NCBI GenBank assembly: GCA_037903475.1
Contig: JBAJFG010000512.1
Location: forward strand, 62,001-126,000
Length of the DNA: 64,000 nt
DNA from: Ancylostoma caninum
Lineage: Eukaryota; Nematoda; Chromadorea; Rhabditida; Ancylostomatidae
Reading direction: 5' to 3'
Shown here piece by piece: positions 22,921 through 33,433 of the stretch. Positions within the stretch are counted from its first letter, which is position 1, and each line of letters starts with the position of its first letter. The position numbers and the translations under genes are program-made. The notes beneath the pieces were generated by a model. The model was not told the origin of the DNA and made no database searches. It saw only the letters and a program-made list of their open reading frames with translations.

Positions 22921-25900
22921 ATGTTTCAGAGAACAACGAGAGCTCTTTCAAATGTCAACGAGAATTTAGTGAAAAGAACAGCAGCTGGAAAAGACGCCCA
23001 ACTAACGAGGAGACCAGCACTCAAGGATCAACGAAATGGAGCGAATATCCCGGTTCGTTCGGATGCATCTCTTCCTCCTTCCTACTTATCCTTACACCCA
23101 ATAGATCTTCATTTTAGGCAGCCGATCGTGCAGGAGGAAAGCCGATAGCGAAAGCTACTCGATCCGTGGCAGCGAAACCCGCAGTACCTCAAAGCCTCCA
23201 GAAACAGGTCTTTCAAGCACTCTCTTTCACTGCATCCATCCGCAACCTCCCCATTACCTAAACGTTAAACAATGGAACTTTAGGAAGTGTTAGCCGATCG
23301 GGTTCACCCTGAAGTTACCGGTATTGAGCGAGAGATACAGTTTGTGGAATACTGTGACCAGGTAAAAAGCCATCCTAAAGACTTGTTCGTTCAAAATATC
23401 CCTTGAAAATTACGGTTGTGCCTGTTTTCTTTATTAACAGTACTCCGCTTCCATGGATTTGACAGTCCCTGCCTCAAACAGTAGATTCCTTCGGAGATAA
23501 TGCCATGAAATGTTCGAACGGACGCAACAGAATTGAAGTTGGCGCCTTCTTGCCCGTTGCGGACATACCATCATACCGTACGGTTAATATTCCTCCCACC
23601 ATAGTTCTCATGCATTTCGTTCAGTATTTCTACTTATTTTCTAAGGATTTCTGCTATAACTGTTTTGCTTTTCCGTTAGAGTTTCATGTTTCTGTACAGA
23701 GAGTAGATCAGATGCAAAATACATAGAAAGTATTTCGATTCCATTCGGGTATGCTCTTTAATAGATGACCAAGTACTAGAAGAATTTTTAGTGTCATGGT
23801 CTCAGTTTGTAATCCCTATAATATTGAAGGAATCAGTGATGATTTATAGTCAAACATGGTAACGTAGAAACTCATCCATATAGTTTGCCTTCAAAAATAT
23901 TCGTTCTACGTAAAGTTAAGCACTTTTGGGAAGTTATCTCAGAAAGTTTCTCCGGGAGTGGACTCTAACGCGTGAAGTTGCGTTTCGATCAAGACGGAAG
24001 GCATGGTCAAATTTTTCGGACCATTTTTTGGACATTATTTGATTCACTACATCTCAACCTCAGTCAATTTGGTGCCCACTTTTGGCATCGTCAGAATTTT
24101 CATCCGTCGGAAATGCGCTCTGAAACATATGAAATTATTCGGCTGCTATCCGCCTGCGCGCTTAGTTCTTCGAGTTTACTCAGCCTGCCAAGGTTAGTGT
24201 CGAAGATGATGGAGGGTATCTCGAAAAGTAGTGTTGGTTTTTGCTCATTGTTAGGCAACAAGCATACAATCTCTTGCTCAAGAATCCTTGCCTCACGCTG
24301 CACCGTTCTTCAGCTGAGCCACGTCGCACCAGCTATAATAATGCATTGGTGACGCGGCGCAGGTCAGCAGATGAGCGGTGAAGCTTGAGCCAAGGATATT
24401 TGAGAGCGGCTTTAGATTTTGTGACACTTCCAAATTGAACTAAAATTCATTCTGTGTGCCTATTTCTTTGTTACCACAACTTTGGCCCACCATGTTCAAC
24501 ATCTCAAAACATTGCTATTCGCGGGAATCATCCTCAATTTGCGAGGAAGTTATTGTGGTGGATTTATCAACCAAGCAAAACTTAATTTCTTTTAGTTTGC
24601 ATTAGTGCCATACGACAGCATATCTCCCGTATTTCTATTTGTAGACACAATAGACACAATTTCTTACTATTATGATCATCCATCCCTTTGCTTCCGCTTA
24701 AGTGGAATCTTCTGTATTAGTTTTAGACCGAAATTTTAGTGATTTCTGATTTCGCACTCTCCTTGCTCGTTTAGCAAGCACATTGTGTAGCAGTTAGTTT
24801 TAGGTGTATCAGTACCTTTTGGCTCATGAGAAGAAGTCACAACTCGAAGATGAATTCATGGTTCATTCTCCATCTACTCCGAAAATGCGCAGCATCCTTG
24901 TCGACTGGCTGATTCAGGTTACTTCTTTATATCTGGGCAAAGCCTTTGCTTCTCAGTACAGTCGAGAAGGCGTCATATATTCAGTCTAGTACGTTTCAAT
25001 ATATTTATCAAAATAATACATCTTTAAGGTGCACACGCGCTTCCATCTCTTGCCTGAAACGCTCCATCTCACTATATATCTCCTTGACATTATGCTTTCG
25101 AGGACAAAGGTTGATAAGAATGAGTTGCAACTGGTTGGCGTTGCTAGCATGTAAGTTCTAGCGCCATTTTAAATTTATCCGTTAGAAAATGCTTTTAAGG
25201 TTGGTCGCTTCCAAATATGAAGAGATGTACGCTCCGGACATACACGACTTTGAGTACATAACTGATAATGCCTATAACAAGAAGATGATTTTGAAAATGG
25301 AGGCGAAGATCCTTATTGCTGCGGAGTAGGTGCTCTCTGCGGTTTCCGTCTCAAACATCTCAATTTTTTGCTTTGTTCAGCTTCGACCTTTCGCGTCCAC
25401 ATTCGCTCACTTTTCTGCGCTGGTTCAGCAAAGAAATGAAGTTCGGCATGAGAATGCACCACATGGCCAAGTATTTGATAGAGGTATATTTTCCAGTCAA
25501 ACATTTTATTGTACTGAATTAAAGCATTAGATCTTCAGATGGCTTTCTTGGACGCTTCCCTTTCTCCAGTTCTGCCTTCTCACACTGCGTGCGCCTGCAC
25601 ATACATTGCCGCGAAGCTATGTGACTCGCCTTACGATAGCGAAAAAATGAAGTGAGATTTGAACCTTTATAGATATTGAAATTTCGAATTTTTAGCTTCG
25701 GAACCTTTATACGTGATGTTTATAGAGCCGTTTCTAGCGTATAATTTAGTGCAAAGATCTCAACATTTTGGGCTTTCTAACAAATACATTATGCTATGCG
25801 AAAGTTTGCTCTAAAAGGCTCCGTCCCACCTTAGTGTGCTTCTTGAGACTTTCAGTGGAAAGAATTCCATGGAACTGCTGATCACAATGGCATGCGTGAT

Positions 25901-27336
25901 TCCGTGCAAAACTGCCGCCGTCCATGAACCCCAACTTCTAGGGAAATTTCGGGTAAAGCCGATGGGAGTATGAGGTTTCTTCATAAGGCACTCACTTGCT
26001 GAAATGATCTGGAACACCCTCATGGGGATGTATCTTGAGAAAAGATAGTAGTACGAAATTTCTTCAGAATGCACTCCTCTGCGACGAGTGCATCATCTGA
26101 CAAGTTACAAGGTGAGATCACACCTCGGCATTGCCTAAAAGCTCCGAAAAAGGAGCCGAAAATCAGGTGTTTTGACACTTTTCAGTGGAATCATGTATAT
26201 ACCATTGTGATCTCTTTTTTCTGGAGGTTCCTTAGATGTAAAACTTTAAAAACTATTTTGAAGTGAGGAGGTGCTTTTAAGAATTTGGCAGCCTTCCGAA
26301 GTATGCGCACCACTTCTCTATGGAGACTGTGAGCCAGATAGTGCAACGGTTGAGGTTGTATCAGTTGAGTGAAGTGGAAATAAGAACTACGCTTGAGAGG
26401 GCAATTTCTACCCATATGTTCCGATAGACTAGAAGAGGTTGCTAGAGGCGCCAGAAGTTGTACATTATATCTAGTTTGTTTAACTTCGCTATTAGCGCTC
26501 ATTTGGTCGTATTTGAATTGAGTCGGAACTGAATTTGTGGGCGACAAGACGTATTTGGAATTTTTTTCTAAAGCTGTCAGTGTTTCTGCAACTGAATTGC
26601 TCCTTGAAATATTTAACGACTTATACTGCCCTGTAGGGTCGACACAACACATTAAAGGCAGTGTCTCAACTCATGTTGGGTGCCGAGATATTCATAGATT
26701 TAGGTCCAGCTCGGAGCGCTGATTCCAATGATGTGCTTGATGTCAGAAAACACCTTCAAAAGCCCCTACTTTTAAGGCAAAATTGGATACAGGAGCGGAC
26801 GACCTTTCTTGCGACGTAGCTAGCAAAAGCGGAGCTGAGAAGCTGAGATTGCACCTTAAAATGAACTTCTCAGCAGCAGCTATTATCAAATAAACAAACG
26901 TTTCCGTGTTGAAAAACCATGCCGCACCCTCAGCAAGCTCTTGCTGCGGAATGAACCCTCTCGTCCACTGGCCGAGAATTTCGAAATTCTCGGCCAAAGA
27001 AACCCGTAACTTATGGGGTTTTCGACGTTTCTAGGAAAAACAAAGTACATCGTTGTGCTCAGCGGCTCGCATTCTTTCGACTGACGAACTTTGTCCCTGA
27101 GGTGAGACACTGCCTTTAAGCTCCTTTGAAAACACTGTACTTTTTTTAGGAAAATGACGGGTATCACCTTGAAGGAAGCTGAAGAGCTAGGATCAAGGTT
27201 CGCGAAGGTGTTCTTGAGACTGCACTCGTTACCGAAGCTGCTTGCTGTGCGTGAGAAGTACTCGTCGGCCAAGGTGTTGGCCGTTTCGCAGTTGTACGAT
27301 AGCGATATTAAAATCCTCACGGAACTTTCATCATAG
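22921..27336 (+). CDS. cyb: B-type cyclin (CYB family)
   Basis: Regulatory subunit of CDK1 that drives entry into mitosis and is destroyed by the anaphase-promoting complex. Exons: 22921-23052, 23118-23207, 23284-23361, 23466-23582, 24804-24917, 25029-25150, 25200-25325, 25381-25483, 25539-25651 and 27150-27336. All phases agree; 393 residues. RPALKDQRN (about residues 34-42) is a perfect RxxLxxxxN destruction box. The N-terminal cyclin box starts [10 protein letters not shown] and contains [20 protein letters not shown], then [20 protein letters not shown]. The C-terminal box includes [14 protein letters not shown] and ends [11 protein letters not shown]...SS. The short D-I-D...E-Y segment normally just before YQYL is not seen, so a small exon between 23583 and 24803 may be missing. 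The first donor (CCG|gttcgt) is weak. The last intron (1.5 kb) holds two repeats. The symbol is at subfamily level only. Confidence 0.93.
24276..24405. repeat. Small foldback element, family B, copy 2
   Basis: GCTCAAGAATCCTTGCCTCA is mirrored by TTGAGCCAAGGATATTTGAG. It lies in the fourth intron of the cyclin gene and shares CTTGCCTCACG with the copy at 16954-17095. Confidence 0.65.
25696..25744 (+). other. Possible alternative last exon of the cyclin gene
   Basis: After the donor at 25651|gtgaga, an acceptor tttttag at 25695 opens 49 bases in the right phase. They encode [16 protein letters not shown] and then TAA. Using it would cut off the C-terminal cyclin-fold end encoded by 27150-27336. 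The distal exon matches the family, so this one is either a rare isoform or chance. Confidence 0.3.
25850..25960 (+). repeat. Dispersed repeat, copy 2
   Basis: Same-orientation copy of the segment at 1355-1465 (TGGAAAGAATTCCATGGAAC ... TGCTGATCACAATG). It sits in the last cyclin intron. Confidence 0.6.
26656..27115. mobile_element. piggyBac-like MITE, family A, copy 3
   Basis: Ends AGGCAGTGTCTCAACTCA and inverted TGAGGTGAGACACTGCCT (one mismatch in 18), each flanked by TTAA (26652-26655, 27116-27119). The termini match copies at 3703 and 11083. The 460-bp interior differs and has no transposase. It lies only about 30 bp upstream of the last cyclin exon. Confidence 0.8.
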
Positions 27337-27909
27337 ATTTCTTTTATTATCGTTATTTGCTCAAAGACGCCTCATTTCGCAAGTCCAACTTGTCAACCTT
27401 TCGTGCTGCACCACTGCCACTAAGCACTTCCATGGTGCTATGATATTGTCGACAAACGTGTATTATCAAATTTGTAGTGCCAGGTTGCAACCCTATATAT
27501 GGAATATTTGAGCTATTTGGCACCAAGCTTTTTGTATAGAACTAAGTCATTATTGACTTTAGGCACTTGTTCTGTTTTCTCTCTTGTTTTTGTCTTTCTC
27601 ACTTTTATGCCAAATTTGATATCACACTGCTGAGAGGAATGAGGTGACGCATCTTCTGTACTATGTTTACGTTCTCAAAGATGTTCATTGCTGTTCCTAT
27701 CAAGAGTTTGTACCTCATTACTGATGAAATGCTGGCCTCTACAGCTCTATTTATTGATTCCTTGGGCATACTGATTCTTTTGTTCACATGAAGTTTTAAA
27801 AACATTCAAGTTTCTGAATGGATGTCTTTATAATGACTATTCGATATTTCGATATTTTACACGGTATTTGAGACAACATGCACAAAGGTAACATTGATCA
27901 CTATCAGTT

Positions 27910-30900
27910 ATGGAAAGTGTAGCTCAATACATGGGTAGGTGGATGGAGGTCGAGCTGACTGATGGTCGCTTAATTCGCGGGCAGATGATGTGTACCGATA
28001 GGAAACCAAATTTTATTCTTGGAAGGTAAATCTTTCGAACATTCTCAATCTAGAAATTTTCTTTATTTGAATGTTTTTGGTTGTCTCATGGAGGTTTGCG
28101 ACATGGGGTTTCCCAGTAGCGGAAAGCAGGGGTGTTCGTTTTCCGAATTTGTTTTCTTAGAATAGTCTAGGATGGAGGTGTATTAGCTTACTTTAATCTT
28201 GTTGCTGTGTTAGAAGTCATTTGTTGAGCTCCCAATTTTAAGCGAATTTTTTCGCTTTTTTTTTTGAAATCGAGCGGATTGGGTTGCCGAATTGGCGAAG
28301 ACCCTTAGGGGTTATCCGTACATGTTTATTCGGCTCCTTGGCAAAATGCCTGGCTGGCAGCGTTCGTCCAGGGACCAGTATTTGAGCAAACATTGTGGTA
28401 CCATCCACGTAACGTGTTGTAACCGCATAACATGTTACAGAAAGAAAGAGTAGACGGCAGAGCAAAGGGCTTAAAGAGGGAAGAAATCACGTTCAGGCAA
28501 AGGCTTAGGGCTGAGCTCCAAGGCAGAACCCTACGAACACTTGTAGGGTGCACCACAACTCAGTTTTTCCTCAATATGTAAACGAAAGAGCGGTGAAGGG
28601 AATGGATCATTGCGCCGCGCAAATAAATTATTTTTATGTAAGGTAAGGCTGGCACTATACTCCACGTGGAGTATAACAGCAACCTAAGCCGTGTTGTTTT
28701 CTGCTCTACTTGCCTTTACTCTATATCGCCTATATCTATGGTCCATAGTCATCTCTAATTATTTCTAACAATAAGTTGTTGGTCATTGTTTCGGTTACTA
28801 TAAGGTTGTCCCACAAATAATGGCCGTTTGGGAGGTGCACATTCCTAGACGTGTACCTCACCTCCATCTTGAGATTTCTTTGAACAATAAAAAATATTGT
28901 AGTGAGCCTTTCCTGCAGATTTTTGTGGTCTAATGAAATTTATGCAAAGAAGGAAGCTTAAATCACAGGAGTCGACGAAGTGCGAAGGGACAATTTTCAG
29001 TATGCATTGATTCACATAAATTTTCTAGAGGAAAAATGGACTCACTGCAAGTTCAAAAGGATATTCTATCAGACAAAGGTCTGGCCAACACAGTGTTCCA
29101 TGGAGAGATCGAAAGCCTCACTCGAGGAAATTTTTCGTGGGAGCACGTGAACATGTGTGGATTTGCCCGTCCCACCTGTGGACATGCACTTCTTCAGCTC
29201 ACCAAAACATGCATTTTCAAGGCGAGGCATTTAGTGAATTCCGCTCTTTGCCTAGTCCAGCTAATGTAAACACCTCGAGCAGTATTTTATCTATCAGAAA
29301 AATATCACTTTTTTCTCGAGATATTTCTGAGGCAGAGATTTGTTGAATTTATTTAGATCTCCCTCAGCGATACGAACAAAACAAAACTTCATTTTATTGA
29401 GCAATGTCCAATCATCACTAAAAGAGACCCTCGTAAACTCCGCAACAGTATTTATAAGAGGACTGAAGTAAATGATACCGCGAGTTAAGGACTGCCCGGC
29501 AATGCTTTTGTTCAAAATCCACTTTACCTTTTTTGCGGTATTTAGTTGACAAGAAGGAAAAGCGACCAGTGATTTAGTTTCCCCCAACCTAGCTGTTAAC
29601 ATTTTTAAGGACTGTTTCTCGTCCCATCTCCAAAATTATGCTTCCGTTTCTGAGAGGTTTTATGATCATCGCCAGGTCAATGTTGAAAACTCGTATCGTT
29701 CTGGAAGTGCTTTTCTAGTCACAACTTTTGTGTCATTATAACGCGACTACTTGGCCAAATGCAGAGCTAACACCTAATCCGGCTTTCGTTCTATTCGGGC
29801 AGAAAAAATGGTCAAAAAATTGGGAGAGCACAAAAACCATGTTTTGCCTCATTGTACAATGACGTCTGCAGAAACCATGAAAAAGACTGGGAAAACTTTT
29901 TAGGATGCAAATACAGCAGGTATCGCTCCTTATAATAATTCAAAATTTGTCTTTCAAAATTTATCTATCTGGCTTCTAAAACAATGGGTTTATGAGCTTC
30001 CAAAATTCATTACTAGGTTGCGGCCATTTATTGTGGGACAACCTAATAGAAACAAAGGTCTCGAGAGATTGTGGCCGTTGCGAAAATTGCCACAGTTCGT
30101 CGCACTTAGCATACAGCATCTGCATCTTTTAGAAGCACAAATTTTCCGAAATAGGTGGCTGACAGCGAAGAAACCATAAGTGAAATCAGTGGACGATCGT
30201 ATAACTAAGGGACAGTTGTTGAATAGGCAGTTTCAAAGGGACAATCGTTGAATAGTTGTTCCTCACTTGACTTTCTCGTATTTCACTAAGGGAGCTCGCG
30301 GGACGAACGTCGCCAGCTATGGTAGCGCGCAGAGTTGGCTGCCGCACGTGCGGTGCTTGCCCGCGTTTGAGAGATTGCGGGCACCGCAAAACGTGAACGC
30401 GACGCCGTTAGCGGCACGTTCGCTGCCAATTCCTTGCTCGAGAGCGCTGCCTGCGGCGGTATGATGCCGCGCGGTGGTGCCGTTCCAAACGTAGATGCGT
30501 GCGGCCAAAATCGTCACGACAATGGGTCAATATCCATCGAATCACTCAAACTTTTTCAGATAGTTCTCTTGGATCTTAGCTTGTCACGGCTCAGCTGTCC
30601 TCACCTGGTTACCACACTGTTCTAGTTGTGTTTTTATCGAGTGTAGTTTTCTGAAACCAGTGTTTTTTGTATGTTTTTTTAAAAAAGTTTTTCAAACCCT
30701 AGTATATTGTTCTAAGCTTCTCTGATTGCTTTTTACCTCATTTCCGGTTTTAACCTGACTGCACGTATGTTTTAAATGGGCCCGGCGGGGTTCCAGCATT
30801 CCATTGACTACAAAGACTTGAGTTTTTGGTTCATGTGATCTGGTCTACAGCTTGTGGCACTGTCGTCGTTTGAGGATCACCAAGGTTTGGTGAACCCCCT

Positions 30901-33200
30901 TCCTTGTGGTCCCCCAACCCGTTCGCCCAGGGTCCCAGACGAATGCGTTCGCCATGGGTTAAGTTGGTCATCCGAGCCCTGGTTGCTCTAGGCTTAGCAA
31001 GATGCGCTCGTGTGTCGGGAACATGACCTTGGCAGGGGACTTCTTCACCTACTGCAGGAGGAGAACGGCTTGTTTTAATTCGACATGAGCTATGACCAGT
31101 CTTGTTTAGTTCCTTGGCCAACCATTTTAATTACTAAAATGAATGCTGTGCTCAGTCGTGGCTCCCATTTGATGTTTGAGTTTTTTATTTGGTGCACCTT
31201 CGAGTGTAGTTCAATAAATAAATAAATAAATAAATAAACGCAGGCAAGCACCGCACGTGCGGCAGCCAACTCTGCGCGCTACCTATGGGGTCTCAGACAA
31301 TGGATTGGGCTGACCGCGGTACCATCAGATGCGGAACGAGCTGATCGCGCACAGAAAGTTGGCTGACCGCGGTCCTTAGCCGAACTTTTGGCTGACCGCG
31401 GTCCTTTGTCGAAAGCTTGGCTGACTGCGGTACTGTCCGCAGTCAGCCAAATTCGGCCCGTAGGATCCCCACAATGTACGATGCAACCTTTGTGAACATA
31501 GTGACAGTGACAAGTGGAATATACATGAAACGACATTCTTTCTGTGACGGTGTTGAAGAGACTAAGAAGATTCTCGTATCTATTTTTTCCTGAAGAAGTG
31601 GAATCCACCCAATTTGGGGGGAGTGGATGCCACTTCTTAGATATTTTTGGAGTGAAGCTGTGATTAAGGGAGCTTTGCCATTACTATGTATGCACTTTAT
31701 GAACGGCTACACAAGTGAAACTTTTAAGGACATAATCTGAAGAATGCAGATAAATCCTAGCGATGTTGGCCTTTCTATTTCCCAAAACTGTTTGTACTGC
31801 GCAACTTCCAAAGGTGAAAGGGGAGGTTTTCCGTCTGATGTTAAATTTGATCGCTAAAATGTCATCGACACATCATCAGTAACTATCATTGTCCTTATAA
31901 AATAAATAAATAAATTATCAGCATGGCACGACATCGTTTCGGCAGGCTGACCGCGGATCTTTCTCGGGCTGACCGCGCACCGATATCTGGCCGACCGCGC
32001 TTAATTATTTGGCTGACTGCGGTGTTGGCTACGTTCTGTCAAATATTGGCACCGCGGTCAGCCCGATCTATTGTCTGAGAAGCTGAATTTTACCACTCGA
32101 AAAAAAAAAACGGAGGTCATTTCGTAGGGTTCTTAACTGATCTTCCTGTATATTGCTGTGATTGAATATAGCGCAGCACCCACAGTAGTTTTTAGTTCAG
32201 GTTTTGCTCTGTTTTTAGATTTAGCACTGCAGTGAAAACGAGCGCAGTGATCAGTTTTATCGAATCCTACGGAAGAGCGATTTTCATTGCCATAGCATTT
32301 GCGAGGGATGGCCAAGTCCCCTAGGCTTGAAATGAAAATAAGATGCATCTAATTTCGTATCTCGAGAATGCTGATGTCTACGGGAGTGCAACCTATTGGT
32401 TGCGGGACATCCAATACCCAACTTGCTGAGGGATGTGGCCGACCTCATGCAAGCTGCAGGCAACATTAATATGAGACGATTGCAAGGCATTGATCACAAA
32501 GGTCTATTTATACGAGTTTGGAACGTCCAGAATGACCGCCAAGGTCAAACAAATGAGAAAACCTGCAGCAGAAAGAGTTCCAGTTGTCTGTGGATTCTCT
32601 GCTGCTGATCTTCTGCATCAATCAGCCCTAACGGTCTTTTAGCGAGCTGGTCTGTATAGGAATAAGAACCTCTTTCACTCTGAAGATAGCCATAGAACTC
32701 TCCTAGGACTACTCCAAGACCAAAAACCGTTTGCTTGGACAAATGGATTGTCTTTCAACGTTACTGCGTGCAGAAAATCTTAAAAAGGACCACTCAGTTC
32801 TGTGTCACTGAGCCTGCCGCGATTGGTCAGGAATGAGGTTGGGTATTAGATGTCTGTTAACGCAACTTAAGTCTTCAAAACGATGAAAATCTCAATCACG
32901 AATGTCTCCACAGGTGCTGCCTTTGAACGTTTGCTAACAGACATGTACAAAGTGAAAGTAAAGTGGTAAAACACGACATCTAATCAAATGTTCCTTGTTG
33001 GCGTTTCAATGTTATGTTGTTGCGTTGATGTTTTCATATTATTTCAAACATTTGATCGAGTTTCCAGATCCGAAGAACGATGGTCCGGCGAAGAAGGCGA
33101 ACCTAGAGCGATTGGTCTTGCAATGGTGAGCCGACAACATGTGGTTCGTCTTACTTTGTTGCCGACACCTCCACCCGTAACTGATGATGAGTTCTCGTAA
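27910..33200 (+). CDS. naa38: NatC auxiliary subunit NAA38 (LSMD1), Sm-like fold
   Basis: Small Sm-like subunit of the NatC N-terminal acetyltransferase, which acts at ribosomes on nascent Met-hydrophobic N-termini. Exon 1 is 27910-28025 (MESVAQYMGRW, then LTDGRLIRGQMMCTDRKPNF and ILG) and exon 2 is 33068-33200 (GEPRAIGLAMVSRQHVVRL, ending TPPPVTDDEFS). They join in phase 2 to give 82 residues. The Sm1-type strand pattern (V/I-x-L-x-DGR-x-x-x-G-x-x-x-x-x-D) and the Sm2-type G-L-A-M-V-x-x-x-x-V are in the right order and spacing for NAA38. The ATG sits two bases after an acceptor (tatcag), suggesting trans-splicing. The protein is shorter at the N-terminus than vertebrate NAA38. The 5-kb intron contains at least four transposon-like elements. 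Confidence 0.85.
28801..30046. mobile_element. mariner-like element, 1.25 kb
   Basis: Termini TAAGGTTGTCCCACAAATAA and inverted TTATTGTGGGACAACCTAA, each flanked by TA (28799-28800, 30047-30048). TTAGGTTG-type ends and TA target sites are typical of mariner. The length suits a full element, but no transposase frame with TGDE or HDNAxPH motifs is readable. It is degenerate or non-autonomous, and lies inside the NAA38 intron. Confidence 0.7.
30322..31282. repeat. Long-range 47-bp GC-rich inverted repeat
   Basis: Bases 30322-30368 (GTAGCGCGCAGAGTTGGCTG...) reappear in reverse complement at 31236-31282 with about one mismatch. The inner word CCGCACGTGCGG is itself palindromic. The pair brackets about 870 bp that include a SINE-like segment, so an insertion into the loop of a foldback element is likely. 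Confidence 0.85.
30780..31235 (+). mobile_element. SINE-like retroposon with AAAT-repeat tail
   Basis: The segment is GC-richer than its surroundings, lacks a plus-strand coding frame and ends in a clean tail of repeated AAAT units (31212-31235). The tail abuts the right arm of the GC-rich inverted repeat. A poly-repeat tail with no terminal inverted repeats is what a SINE or truncated LINE leaves. The 5' boundary is a guess. The 96-codon minus-strand frame over it (30831-31121) is probably not a gene. Confidence 0.45.
31290..32084. mobile_element. TIR element with GGCTGACCGCGGT arrays
   Basis: The ends CTCAGACAATGGATTGGGCT / AGCCCGATCTATTGTCTGAG are inverted repeats. Next to both ends, the word GGCTGACCGCGGT and close variants (GGCTGACTGCGGT, GGCCGACCGCG) are repeated four to five times in each subterminal region. 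No coding capacity. No clear target duplication, so the superfamily is unknown. Clustered subterminal motifs are usually transposase-binding sites. Confidence 0.8.
32085..33067. other. Rest of NAA38 intron
   Basis: No exon or repeat end recognised. The open frame 32396-32608 (+) includes IPNLLRDVADLMQAAGNINM, but has no clear splice sites or family. Confidence 0.35.
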
Positions 33201-33433
33201 GACAGTTCTCGAGATGTACATAAAGTATATGCAAAATATAGAAGCAGTGTATAAATAGTATGCAACCTGTTCATTTTCTTCATCGATCACAATTAAACTT
33301 TGAGTTCTTAAAGCAAGGCCTCATTTGGTCAGAAGGCTGGTCAGAATAATATGAATAGATCCATCCATGTAGTTACTTGGTCGGCGTCACCCGTGATATG
33401 AGCATTCAAAGATCGGTGTTTGCTCTACTTTCC

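Noticed and set aside
30831..31121. 96-codon minus-strand frame
   Set aside because: Lies in a SINE-like repeat ending in AAAT units; no splice sites or family.
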